NCBI RefSeq assembly: GCF_023715345.1
Contig: NZ_JAMBNY010000017.1
Span: 22,461-86,460 of the forward strand
DNA from: Paenibacillus camelliae
GTDB taxonomy: Bacteria; Bacillota; Bacilli; Paenibacillales; Paenibacillaceae
DNA: 64,000 nucleotides
Direction: 5' to 3'
The notes beneath the pieces are model-generated. The model worked only from the letters and a program-made list of their open reading frames with translations, did not search any database and was not told the DNA's origin. Positions 36,611 to 45,125 of the stretch are shown piece by piece. The translations under genes were made by a program, and so were the position numbers. Position 1 is the first letter of the stretch. Each line of letters starts with the position of its first letter.

Positions 36611-37228
36611 TTATGAATTGGATTTATATGTTTTGTTGTACCAGCCTTTTGCCGCCTCAATCTCGCTTCTAGACAGCTGGTGGCCATAGCGCTCCCAGAG
36701 CAGCTCTAAACTAGCTCCTGCTCCCTCTAACAGCTCCGCAAGCTCCTTCGTTTCCTGCGGTGGACAGATCGGATCATTCTCACCAGCAGCGATAAATACT
36801 TCCTTACCGCTAAGATCAGGCAATTGTAATCCACGAAGCGGCACCATCGGATGGTGCAAGATCGCGCCCATTAGTGCATCCTGATAGTGAAACATTAAGC
36901 TTGCTGCGATATTAGCACCGTTGGAGTAGCCGATCGCGACAACCTTACTGCGGTCAAAGCCATATTGCTGCGCAGCTTGATCGATAAACTTGTTCAGCTC
37001 TTCTGTCCGAAGCTTCAAATCCTCAATATCAAATACACCTTCTGCAAGCCGTCTAAAAAATCTTGGCATGCCATTCTCAAGCACATTTCCTCGCACACTC
37101 AATATCGAAGCTTCCGCATCAATATGCTTTGCTATGCCTAATAAATCCTGCTCAGTCCCACCCGTTCCATGTAAAAGCAGCAGCACCGGTGCTGTTTTAT
37201 CCGTACCTTGTTCATATATATGCTTCAT
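36611..37228 (-). CDS. mhqD: MhqD-type alpha/beta hydrolase
   Basis: 205 residues. Catalytic triad Ser102 (GYSNGA), Asp152 (GENDPICP) and His183 (RYGHQL), oxyanion segment LLLLHGTGG. This matches the carboxylesterase-like MhqD of Bacillus, part of the hydroquinone/quinone stress regulon repressed by MhqR. ATG 37228 has AGGAGG six bases upstream; the preceding ATG is too close. An operator-like palindrome lies 64 bp upstream, matching the one before the neighbouring mhqR-type gene. Confidence 0.82.
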   Translation of the reverse strand: MKHIYEQGTDKTAPVLLLLHGTGGTEQDLLGIAKHIDAEASILSVRGNVLENGMPRFFRRLAEGVFDIEDLKLRTEELNKFIDQAAQQYGFDRSKVVAIGYSNGANIAASLMFHYQDALMGAILHHPMVPLRGLQLPDLSGKEVFIAAGENDPICPPQETKELAELLEGAGASLELLWERYGHQLSRSEIEAAKGWYNKTYKSNS

Positions 37229-37291
37229 CATTATCCTCCTTTGCAGCAGGCAGCTCTACTACTGCACTGTTGACGTTCTATTCCATATGAT

Positions 37292-37307
37292 ATCTTCAAA
37301 TTAAGAT
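37292..37307. promoter_or_regulatory. MhqR-type operator before the hydrolase gene
   Basis: ATCTTCAAATTAAGAT, an inverted repeat nearly identical to the site at 37831-37846. Confidence 0.65.
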
Positions 37308-37330
37308 TTATATTCGAAAGAAGATCACCG

Positions 37331-37807
37331 CTAGCACGGTGATCCGCCCTCTTTAAAGGTTCTCTCCGCATAAATTCCCAATTTTTTAAGCAAAGCTGTC
37401 GCTTCCTGCTGCTCCTGCTGTGTAAGCCCCTCTACCGCAGCTTCAATGACGCTCGCATGCTGTGGGAACACCTCTTCTATAAATGCAGATCCAGCACTTG
37501 TTACTTCAGCGTAAATAAGTCGTCTGTCCTCTGTGGAAACTCGGCGCTTAGCGAGCCCTTTTTTCTCCAGCTTATCAACGACATACGTTATATTACCGCT
37601 GCTCATTAGCACCTTACTGCCGATTTGCTGCAGAGGCTGAGGGCCTTTATGATATAAAAGCTCCAGTACACCGAATTCCGTACGATTCAAGCCATGCTTA
37701 CGAATATCTCTGTCGCCATGAGCAGACACCCATTGACTAGCGCGCGATAACGCAATATATAACTCCAGCGCTGCTTCCGACTGTTTGTAACGATTCGTTA
37801 CACTCAT
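37331..37807 (-). CDS. mhqR: MarR family regulator, MhqR type
   Basis: 158 residues from ATG 37807 (AGAAAGGA nine bases upstream). GLNRTEFGVLELLYHKGPQP, LQQIGSKVLMSSGNITYVVD, KLEKKGLAKR and EDRRLIYAEVT follow MhqR (YkvE) closely. MhqR represses quinone-detoxification genes and is inactivated by electrophiles; the adjacent mhqD-type gene is its expected target. Both genes carry the same palindromic operator. Confidence 0.85.
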   Translation of the reverse strand: MSVTNRYKQSEAALELYIALSRASQWVSAHGDRDIRKHGLNRTEFGVLELLYHKGPQPLQQIGSKVLMSSGNITYVVDKLEKKGLAKRRVSTEDRRLIYAEVTSAGSAFIEEVFPQHASVIEAAVEGLTQQEQQEATALLKKLGIYAERTFKEGGSPC

Positions 37808-37830
37808 GATAAGCATTCCTTTCTAAAAAC

Positions 37831-37846
37831 ATCTTAAATTTAAGAT
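37831..37846. promoter_or_regulatory. MhqR-type operator before mhqR
   Basis: ATCTTAAATTTAAGAT is a perfect 16-bp palindrome, 24 bp before the mhqR-type start codon, consistent with autorepression. Confidence 0.7.
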
Positions 37847-37882
37847 AACAGAACATTCGACAACTGTCAACGTTATCTTTAC

Positions 37883-37911
37883 TTGACTTGATTTATGATT
37901 ATCGGTATTCT
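37883..37911 (+). promoter_or_regulatory. Sigma-A promoter of the trpS leader
   Basis: TTGACT, a 17-bp spacer and TATTCT, a few bases before the T-box leader. Confidence 0.6.
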
Positions 37912-37926
37912 GAACATAATCCTAAT

Positions 37927-38208
37927 ATATGAAAGCTATGAATAGAAAAAGTAATTGCGATACGCATGTTTAAGCGAGTCGATGGCTGGTGAAAAGATCG
38001 ACACATGCCGCGTAATGAATGGGTCTATTCGCTGCAACCTGAACGACACGACTCCTTGTCGTGCTAGTAGGCATTGCCGGCGCTCACCGTTACCGAGCTG
38101 ATTTTGGCAGAGCTTCTGTCAAAATACAAGTGCGACTAAGGTCGAATTTGGGTGGTACCGCGGAGATCAAGCTTCGTCCCTTCTTTTAGGGATGGAGCTT
38201 TTTTTATT
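37927..38208 (+). promoter_or_regulatory. T-box riboswitch, tryptophan-specific
   Basis: The conserved T-box GGGTGGTACCGCG is at 38150-38162, followed by the terminator AAGCT...GGGATGGAGCTTTTTTT (38169-38207). A long Stem I region precedes it, with TGG at 38020-38022 as a plausible specifier codon. Uncharged tRNA-Trp should stabilise the antiterminator and switch on trpS. This fills the gap between mhqR and trpS. Confidence 0.93.
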
Positions 38209-38240
38209 TACTTTAACAATCTATAAAGAGGTGGATCATC

Positions 38241-39224
38241 ATGAAACGTATGTTGTCTGGTATTAAACCAAGTGGTGTGCTCAATATTGGCGGCTATTCT
38301 GGGGCATTAAGTCAATTTGTTCGCAATCAGGAGGAATACGAGTGCTTCTTCTTCATTCCTGACCTGCATGCTATTACTGTCTATCAGGACCCTAAGGAAT
38401 TGAACGAGCGCTCTCGTGAGCTGGCTGCGCTATACATTGCAGCAGGTATCGATCCTAAGCGTTCCGCTGTATTCCTACAATCCTCCGTGTCTGCTCATGC
38501 AGAAATGGGCTGGTTGATGGAAACACAGGCTCACTTTGGTGAGCTTAGCCGAATGACACAATTTAAAGATAAGTCTGATGGCAAGGAAACCGTTAGCTCC
38601 GCCCTCTTCACTTATCCTGCTTTAATGGCTGCAGATATTTTATTGTATCAAGCTACACATGTCCCTGTCGGTGATGATCAGAAGCAGCATGTAGAGCTTA
38701 CACGCGATCTAGCTAGTCGATTCAACAATCGCTACGGAGAAACCTTTATCATTCCTGAGCCGATTATTCAGGATACAGGTGCACGTATTATGGGGCTGGA
38801 TGATCCATCGAAAAAAATGAGCAAATCCAATCCTAACGCAAGCAGCTACATTCTGATGACAGATGAGCCAGCGGTTATCCGCAAAAAGTTCTCACGTGCC
38901 GTTACCGACTCCGAAATGTCCGTACGCTACGACTGGGATACGAAGCCAGCCGTGAGTAACCTTATCGAAATCTACAGCGTATTTTCAGGCCTATCGATTC
39001 CAGAGGTGGAGAAACACTTTGAAGGGCAAGGCTACGGCAACTTCAAAAAGGAGATTGCTGAGGTTGTTGTTGCTAAGCTAGAGCCAATTCAACAGCATTT
39101 TAAAGAAATCGTTCACTCCGCAGAGCTTGACGCTATTCTTAAAGATGGTGCAGAACGTGCAGCAGCTATCGCTAATGAGACACTGCTGAAGGCGAAACGC
39201 AACCTAGGCTTTCTTATCGTGTAG
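38241..39224 (+). CDS. trpS: Tryptophan--tRNA ligase
   Basis: 327 residues, the usual length. Class I signatures: SGIKPSGVLNIGGYSGAL, in which NIGG stands for HIGH, and KKMSKSNPNA around 190-199. It charges tRNA-Trp with tryptophan in the cytosol. AGAGGTGG precedes the ATG. Expression is controlled by the T-box in its leader, and a strong terminator follows. Confidence 0.96.
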   Translation: MKRMLSGIKPSGVLNIGGYSGALSQFVRNQEEYECFFFIPDLHAITVYQDPKELNERSRELAALYIAAGIDPKRSAVFLQSSVSAHAEMGWLMETQAHFGELSRMTQFKDKSDGKETVSSALFTYPALMAADILLYQATHVPVGDDQKQHVELTRDLASRFNNRYGETFIIPEPIIQDTGARIMGLDDPSKKMSKSNPNASSYILMTDEPAVIRKKFSRAVTDSEMSVRYDWDTKPAVSNLIEIYSVFSGLSIPEVEKHFEGQGYGNFKKEIAEVVVAKLEPIQQHFKEIVHSAELDAILKDGAERAAAIANETLLKAKRNLGFLIV

Positions 39225-39252
39225 TTCCTTTACCTTTCATTAGATAATAAAG

Positions 39253-39300
39253 AAGGGCAAGCAGATGGAGGATATGACATACTCCACTTGCTTGCCCTTT
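39253..39300. terminator. Intrinsic terminator after trpS
   Basis: AAGGGCAAGCA pairs with TGCTTGCCCTT around an inner TGGAG/CTCCA stem, followed by T. Confidence 0.85.
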
Positions 39301-39386
39301 ACTATTCAGCTTATTCATCCATTGTTGTCATTTACGACGATCCACTTCGCTCTAGCAGCTCTGATGAGCACCCACTTCAGCATAGT

Positions 39387-40310
39387 CTAAACATGCGAGC
39401 GATGATTCAACGAGCAAGCCATAAGCACCGCGCCGTATGCCGCATCCTTTATTGGCATAATCAGCTTCACTTGGGGGTAGGTGCTAGCGAGCTTCCGCTC
39501 TAACGCACTATGCACAAATGGCGATTTTTGCAGCACGCTGCCTGAGATTGCAATCGGGCTACGTTGCAGCTTGAGCCTCTCAATGACCGGAACAATGAGC
39601 TCATACAGACTCTCTGCTGTGGACTTCGCAAGCTTCAGTGCCTGCGCATCTCCTAGCTCACACGCCTTCGTCATAATCGGTGCTAGCGCTGCAATGTCCT
39701 TCTTCGTTGTGTGCTTGCCATATACGAAGCCGATAATGTCTTGAACGGTACGCAAACCGAGCTGCTCATACACCATTGCAGGTATGATGGAATCCTTTAA
39801 TCTGCCATCCTCCGCTTGAACAAGCAACGATAACAATTGACGTCCAATACTGTAGCCGCTGCCTTCATCATCGATTAAATGGCCAAAGCCACCTGTACGA
39901 TGCTTTTCTCCATATCCGTTCACACCGAAGCAGATCGAGCCCGTCCCCGCGATAAGTATAATACCCTCCATCGCATTTTGCGCGCCATAGAGCGCGATCT
40001 CTTGATCACCCGTAATATATACAGGACCTTCATAGCCTTGAGCTCTAACATTTTGCTCTAGCTTAATGCTAACCTGCGGATTGCTAATGCCGGCAGCGCC
40101 GATAACGATTTGGCTTACTTGATCAAGTGAACCGCAGCTTTCTTTAATCGACTCGAACATTTGCGCAAATGAAGCCGCAATTGTCTCTTCATCCCCGCCG
40201 TTATAGTTGATCGCCCCTACATGAAATTGCTTCAGAAGCTCACCTTGTTCATTAGCGACATCTACTGCTGTTTTTGTTCCTCCGCCATCAATGCCAACGA
40301 CATATGTCAT
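39387..40310 (-). CDS. BadF/BadG-type amino-sugar kinase (GlcNAc or MurNAc/GlcNAc kinase)
   Basis: 307 residues with the ASKHA kinase fold: VGIDGGGTKTAVDVAN at the N-terminus, ITGDQEIALYG, LIAGTGSICFGV and GFGHLIDDEGSGYSIG. The BcrA/BadF group includes N-acetylglucosamine kinases and MurK, which phosphorylates both MurNAc and GlcNAc. Beside nagZ and namZ, whose products are free GlcNAc and MurNAc, either role fits, and MurK would close the pathway because AnmK acts on anhydro-MurNAc. It follows nagZ by 42 bp. The family is certain, the exact substrate inferred. Confidence 0.82.
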   Translation of the reverse strand: MTYVVGIDGGGTKTAVDVANEQGELLKQFHVGAINYNGGDEETIAASFAQMFESIKESCGSLDQVSQIVIGAAGISNPQVSIKLEQNVRAQGYEGPVYITGDQEIALYGAQNAMEGIILIAGTGSICFGVNGYGEKHRTGGFGHLIDDEGSGYSIGRQLLSLLVQAEDGRLKDSIIPAMVYEQLGLRTVQDIIGFVYGKHTTKKDIAALAPIMTKACELGDAQALKLAKSTAESLYELIVPVIERLKLQRSPIAISGSVLQKSPFVHSALERKLASTYPQVKLIMPIKDAAYGAVLMACSLNHRSHV

Positions 40311-40352
40311 AATTAAATATCCCCCCTTTGCAGCTCTACTGTTACCCGAATA

Positions 40353-41915
40353 TTATAAGGCTATCGTTATTTTTGCGGTAGGTTTAAATTTGCCCGATAA
40401 CACCGGTACGAGCGATTGGAATGCACCTTGGGAATATTCAAAGGCTGCAAGTCCTGTGCATTCACCTTTCAGCAGCGAAAGATCATATGGTCGACCTAGC
40501 GCAACGGCTGTCACATGTAAGCCTGCTTCCATTAATGCATGGGCAAGCTTAAGCTGACCTGTGTTCTCTCGACCGTTGAACAAACCTAGCACGATGCGCT
40601 TGTAGTCCTTTGCTTGATCAACAACTGCTTGAATCTGTTCCTCATTAGGATCGACATCGACGGCCACATAGGAAGCCTCAAACTGTTCACCCATATATTC
40701 AGCAAAGTTCAATTGATCATTTACACTGCTTGAAGCCATATCGGAACGGTAGGAGTAGGCGCCGACAAACAACACCTCTTTACTACCTTCTTGTACTGGC
40801 TCTAGCTCTCCCTTCACTAAGCATATCGTCTCTGTACGAATGAGTTCGTTAGAGCGACGATGCGTATCGCAGCCAACGATGTCTGTATTAGGCGCTGCTA
40901 CGTCAGCTACTTCTGCTTTGTAGGCGAGTATTTTAGATACTGCGCGGTCGATTACCGCTTCCTCAAGCTCACCGGAAGCGATAGCTGCCTCGATTAGCTC
41001 GATCGCATCCTTAACGACCGACGGTGAATGACTAATAAAGACAAGATCGACGCCAGCCTTCACCGCTCCAAGCGCGCCTTGTGCTGTGCCATAGAAGCGT
41101 TTGATCGCATCCATCTCTAAGCAATCCGATACGACAAGACCTTTGAAGCCGAGCTTTTCCTTCAGCAGCTCCGTAATAATCATATAAGACATCGTTCCCG
41201 GCACACCTGACTTCTCGATTTGTGGGAACAGAATATGCGCACTCATAATCGCCTTGGCACCTTGCTTAATGGCTTCAACGAACGGACGAAGCTCTAGCGC
41301 CTCCAGCTCTTCCAGCGACTTGTCAATCGTCGGTAAGCCGATATGGGAATCTACATTCGTGTCGCCATGACCAGGAAAATGCTTAAGTGAGGACATAACG
41401 CCTCCATCAAGCAGTCCCTTCATCATTGCGATACCGTATTCCTGAACAACCTCTGCAGAGTCTCCGTACGAACGCACATTAATGACGGGATTCAAAGGAT
41501 TGTTGTTAATATCCATAACAGGAGCCAGATTAAAGTTAATGCCAAGAGCCTTCAGCTCGCGTGCCGTAATGCGTCCTGCAGTATATGCATGCTCAGGACG
41601 ACCCGTAGACGCAATCGCCATTGCACCTGCAACATTCGTTGCATCGCTAGGCATACGCGTCACGCGGCCACCTTCCTGATCAATCGTAATAAAGCCCGGA
41701 ATTCCTGTATAGGAAACAAACCATTGCTGAAGCTCACTTACGAGATTACCAAGCTGCACCTTATCCGCAATGTTATGTGAGAACAGAATAATATTTCCTA
41801 CTTTATATTGCTCAATAACTTCCCTAAGCTCACTAGACAGCGTCGTCGATGGAAACCCTGTAACGAACATTTGCCCAATCTTCTCTCTAAGCGTCATTTG
41901 CTCTAATGTTTTCAT
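40353..41915 (-). CDS. nagZ: Beta-N-acetylglucosaminidase, GH3 (NagZ type)
   Basis: 520 residues without a signal peptide. LREKIGQMFVTGF, DQEGGRVTRMP, KHFPGHGDTNVDSHIGLP (general acid His) and LVVSDCLEMDAI (nucleophile Asp) define the NagZ-type GH3; a second domain of about 170 residues follows. It removes GlcNAc from the non-reducing end of muropeptide fragments. The secreted Bacillus enzyme has a signal peptide; this one should be cytosolic, implying import of disaccharides. It follows namZ by 13 bp. Confidence 0.9.
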   Translation of the reverse strand: MKTLEQMTLREKIGQMFVTGFPSTTLSSELREVIEQYKVGNIILFSHNIADKVQLGNLVSELQQWFVSYTGIPGFITIDQEGGRVTRMPSDATNVAGAMAIASTGRPEHAYTAGRITARELKALGINFNLAPVMDINNNPLNPVINVRSYGDSAEVVQEYGIAMMKGLLDGGVMSSLKHFPGHGDTNVDSHIGLPTIDKSLEELEALELRPFVEAIKQGAKAIMSAHILFPQIEKSGVPGTMSYMIITELLKEKLGFKGLVVSDCLEMDAIKRFYGTAQGALGAVKAGVDLVFISHSPSVVKDAIELIEAAIASGELEEAVIDRAVSKILAYKAEVADVAAPNTDIVGCDTHRRSNELIRTETICLVKGELEPVQEGSKEVLFVGAYSYRSDMASSSVNDQLNFAEYMGEQFEASYVAVDVDPNEEQIQAVVDQAKDYKRIVLGLFNGRENTGQLKLAHALMEAGLHVTAVALGRPYDLSLLKGECTGLAAFEYSQGAFQSLVPVLSGKFKPTAKITIAL

Positions 41916-41928
41916 CTCTATCCCTGCC

Positions 41929-43071
41929 TTATTTATATATATGATAATCCTTTTTCAGTTCAGCAAACTGCTTGCTCTCCTCAGCAAACTGCTCAAGCAA
42001 TTGCGCCGCGGTCACATTGGGTTGACGGTATACGTTGTCGCCGCACAGCAAATCAATAAACGGGCGAGAGCCCTCCTTAATTGGTGGTAAAAAGGAAAAT
42101 TGCTCATATAGATCTCGAATCGTAAACATCAGCGTTACACCGACGTCAAGCGGTCTAATAAGCTGTTCATCTGTAACATAAAGCTGTACACCGCCACATA
42201 GCTCTCCTGCATGCTTAGATACCGTCGGCTTGAAGTGAACAGGGCGGAACCGAACGCCAGGCAGCTGCTTAGCATTCATGACATCAGCAAGCTGCTGTGC
42301 TTCAATGTAAGGCGCACCGATCATTTCAAATGGGAAGGTCGTTCCTCTACCCTCAGAGCAATTTGTTCCTTCGAACAAGCATGTGCCCGGATAAAGCAAA
42401 GCCGTCTCATAGCGAGGCATACCAAGCGATGGATGAACCCATGTTAGGCCTGTCTGCGGAAAACGCATCTCACGCTGCCAGCCAGACAACGGTACAACAT
42501 GCAGGTCAGCATTCCAGCCCATCTGGTCATTGGCCATCGTCGCAATTTCCCCCGCGGTTAAGCCATATCGAACAGCGAGCTCATAATTGCCAACAAACGA
42601 CTTGAAGCCTTGCTTTAGGATATTCCCCTCGATAGTCACACCGTCAAGTGGGTTAACGCGGTCTAGCACGACAAATGGAATGCCAGCCTTTGCACAATCC
42701 TCAAGTGCATACAGCATCGTATAAATAAATGTATAATAGCGAACGCCTACATCCTGAATATCATAAACCATCACGTCGACGGCATCGAGCATTTCAGCCG
42801 TAAGACGTTTAGAATCTTTACGATATAAGCTGAATACCTTCACACCCGTATAAGGGTCCTCATACGTATCAACAAGTGCACCTGCATCTAAGTCGCCACG
42901 AACACCATGCTCTGGCGAAAACATCGCTGCAAGATTGAAATTTTCATGCAAAATCGATATCGTCGAGCGAAAATCAGTCGTAAGCCCTGTAGGTGTCGTA
43001 ATTAATCCCACTCGCTTTCCTTCGAGCTTATGACGGTCATTCAATAGCATATCTACTCCGTTAAGTACCAT
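41929..43071 (-). CDS. namZ: Exo-beta-N-acetylmuramidase NamZ (DUF1343)
   Basis: 380 residues from ATG 43071, with AGGAGG nine bases upstream; the longer frame to 43131 has no RBS. KRVGLITTPTGL, MFSPEHGVRGDLDAG, MVYDIQDVGVRYYTFIYTM, LDRVNPLDG and FEGTNCSEGRGTTFPFE define the DUF1343/NamZ family, which cleaves MurNAc from the non-reducing end of peptidoglycan fragments. No signal peptide is present. It forms a tight unit with nagZ and the kinase; a family-A repeat lies between it and the PIG-L gene upstream. Confidence 0.9.
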   Translation of the reverse strand: MVLNGVDMLLNDRHKLEGKRVGLITTPTGLTTDFRSTISILHENFNLAAMFSPEHGVRGDLDAGALVDTYEDPYTGVKVFSLYRKDSKRLTAEMLDAVDVMVYDIQDVGVRYYTFIYTMLYALEDCAKAGIPFVVLDRVNPLDGVTIEGNILKQGFKSFVGNYELAVRYGLTAGEIATMANDQMGWNADLHVVPLSGWQREMRFPQTGLTWVHPSLGMPRYETALLYPGTCLFEGTNCSEGRGTTFPFEMIGAPYIEAQQLADVMNAKQLPGVRFRPVHFKPTVSKHAGELCGGVQLYVTDEQLIRPLDVGVTLMFTIRDLYEQFSFLPPIKEGSRPFIDLLCGDNVYRQPNVTAAQLLEQFAEESKQFAELKKDYHIYK

Positions 43072-43156
43072 ATCATGCTGCCTCCTAGATAGGTGATGGG
43101 TGAAAAGAAAGGGAATGCATCCTGGTTCCAAGAAACACTCCCTTTTGATGCTATTT

Positions 43157-43430
43157 ATATTTATTAGAGTTCAAAATCCGATTCAATGCCCTATACGCTA
43201 CAGACGCGATACATCGTCATCAAGGCTGAACTTTTTGAACTTCCCATTTAAATAATGGTTCAAAAAGTTGGCCTTCAGGACCAAGAAGATGAAGTGATAC
43301 TAGAAAGCGAGTAGCGCAGCGTACGTAGTTGGTACGTGAGCAACAGAGCTTTCGGTAGAGCTTCATATTCGACGTCGACTAGGCTACAACGCGATACATC
43401 GTCATCAAGGCTGAACTTTTTGAACTTCCT
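43157..43430. repeat. Palindromic repeat, family A, locus 2
   Basis: One complete unit (43258-43426) preceded by a right-half remnant (43157-43246), filling the 360-bp gap between the PIG-L and namZ genes. Paired arms are GTTCAAAAAGTT/AACTTTTTGAAC, GATGAAG/CTTCAT (43288, 43361) and GAAAGC/GCTTTC (43303, 43348), with the core GTAGCGCAGCGTACGT ... GTACGTGAGCA. The stems differ from locus 1 yet remain complementary. Confidence 0.9.
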
Positions 43431-43431
43431 C

Positions 43432-44133
43432 TTATAGGGTGGAGTGTCTCAGTTTCATTGTTTCGGGGGGAACCATAAACGCCTCCGCATACATCTTTCT
43501 CGCTTCGCAGCCGCGAACAACAGCTAATGCTTTGTAGTAGTCCAGGTACTTAAAGGACTTGCTGCCTGTGACGAACCAATGCTTGCTAAGCGCCTCGATC
43601 CATAGATCGAACGCAGCCTGATCGAAATCAACGTAAAGATACGGAACATAATCCACCGCATCCTCCCAGTTTTCCGAGTAAAGCAGTTTTGCTGCAAAAT
43701 GGTTAGGAAGCTCGCGCTCAATCGTCGGCATGCTAGCGTAAAAACGTGCATCGTTGACGATATGATGAGTGAGAGCATGATCCTTATGCATGCTGTTTTT
43801 CCAATGTGTAATAATGACATTAGGCTTCACTTGACGAATCACATCACAAACTTCCATACGAATTTGCTCTGTGTCCGGCACCTCGCCATCTTGATAGTCG
43901 AATACGAATGCCTCACCGCCTAGCATTTGAGCAAAAGTATGTGCTTCCTGGACCTTCTGCTCACGGTACTGAGCCATATCCTGACCTGCCGGCACGCCGC
44001 GCTCTCCTGCTGTTAGTGCAAGCGTAACGATTCGATCTCCCTTTAAGCTATGGCTGGCAAGGACACCGCCTGATGCCAGCTCGACATCCCCCACATGTGC
44101 GCCAATTGCTAAGATGGTTTGCTTCTCACTCAT
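43432..44133 (-). CDS. PIG-L/LmbE-like deacetylase family protein
   Basis: 233 residues. The N-terminal motif reads GAHVGDVELASGG where the family has AHPDDE: the first Asp, the proposed catalytic base, is Gly, while the His and second Asp that bind zinc remain, as does the later THWKNSMHKDH. It may be a deacetylase with altered catalysis or a binding protein. The ATG overlaps the GNAT stop by four bases, and both sit in the murQ-to-anmK operon, so an amino-sugar or muropeptide substrate is likely. Confidence 0.75.
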   Translation of the reverse strand: MSEKQTILAIGAHVGDVELASGGVLASHSLKGDRIVTLALTAGERGVPAGQDMAQYREQKVQEAHTFAQMLGGEAFVFDYQDGEVPDTEQIRMEVCDVIRQVKPNVIITHWKNSMHKDHALTHHIVNDARFYASMPTIERELPNHFAAKLLYSENWEDAVDYVPYLYVDFDQAAFDLWIEALSKHWFVTGSKSFKYLDYYKALAVVRGCEARKMYAEAFMVPPETMKLRHSTL

Positions 44134-45101
44134 ATTAATTGCTCCTTTCGCAATATGGAAAACTGCTTCACGACTTGAAAGCCAGCTTTTTCATAGATTC
44201 GGATGGCAGGATTATTGCTCCCTGTAAACAATGAGACATAGTCACAAGCATTGCTTTGAAACGCTTCCACCATGTGGAAAAACAATACACTTCCAAGCCC
44301 ATGACCTTCATGCTCAGGGTGAACACCAATCCCTGTAAAATAAGCACGCCCATTGGGCTGCCTAACAATCGGACCTGCGAAGCCAACACAGCGATCACCA
44401 TGTACCGCTGCAACAAATGGAATGTGACGCGCTGCCGCATCGGTAATTTCTTGCTGCCATTGCGGATTTCCGAGCGCTGTTAGCAGCTCCTCCAAATGCT
44501 CATGCTTTTCAGGATCAAAATATTGCACACGATAGCCCTTTTCTGCGGCCTTCTGCTCCTTCGCGGCAATATCCTCTGGTATCGTAAAATGACCAAGCTT
44601 TAAGTACATGCCGCATTGCGTTGCACGGTCGATATACCCTCGTTCTATAAGACACTGATATAGCGGCACATCTTGGCTAATTCCAGGCGCGTTATTATGC
44701 TCATGCTCCAGTGCTGTCGGTATATTCCATACCAGCTTTACTGGATTGAAGAACAATACCTCCGCCTGTGTTTTGCCAAGTGTCTTAAAACGCTGCTCCA
44801 ACTTATCGACGAAGCGATGATACAGCTGCTGATCAGCGTCTTTCTTAACCCATGCACAGGTGATATAGCCCGCAACCTCACCAAGCGGCAAATCATCACC
44901 GACACTGCCAGCAGCAAAACCAATTAGCTCGTCCTCGTTGTAGGCAACGAGCACGCAACCCGAGTCATAGTATTGATGCTGAATAAAGGTGCTGAGAAAC
45001 TCAGCTTCCGTAAGTGGCTTATAATGATAAATCGTAGCCACTTCATTCCACAGTGCTACGACTTCTCCGACATCCTCGATTTGAAAGCTTCTTATGTCCA
45101 T
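44130..45101 (-). CDS. GNAT family N-acetyltransferase, two tandem domains
   Basis: 323 residues, about twice a single GNAT. The C-terminal domain (about 175-320) has the acetyl-CoA signature GIGVHPEHEGHGLGSVLFFHM; the N-terminal domain (about 1-150) is a more diverged GNAT-like fold (VGEVVALWNEV, VLVAYNEDELIGFAAG). The substrate is unknown; its place between anmK and the PIG-L-like gene hints at acetylation of an amino sugar or amino acid freed from muropeptides. GGGGAA precedes the ATG. Confidence 0.78.
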   Translation of the reverse strand: MDIRSFQIEDVGEVVALWNEVATIYHYKPLTEAEFLSTFIQHQYYDSGCVLVAYNEDELIGFAAGSVGDDLPLGEVAGYITCAWVKKDADQQLYHRFVDKLEQRFKTLGKTQAEVLFFNPVKLVWNIPTALEHEHNNAPGISQDVPLYQCLIERGYIDRATQCGMYLKLGHFTIPEDIAAKEQKAAEKGYRVQYFDPEKHEHLEELLTALGNPQWQQEITDAAARHIPFVAAVHGDRCVGFAGPIVRQPNGRAYFTGIGVHPEHEGHGLGSVLFFHMVEAFQSNACDYVSLFTGSNNPAIRIYEKAGFQVVKQFSILRKEQLI

Positions 45102-45125
45102 ACGGTTTCCCCCATTAGGAGCGTA

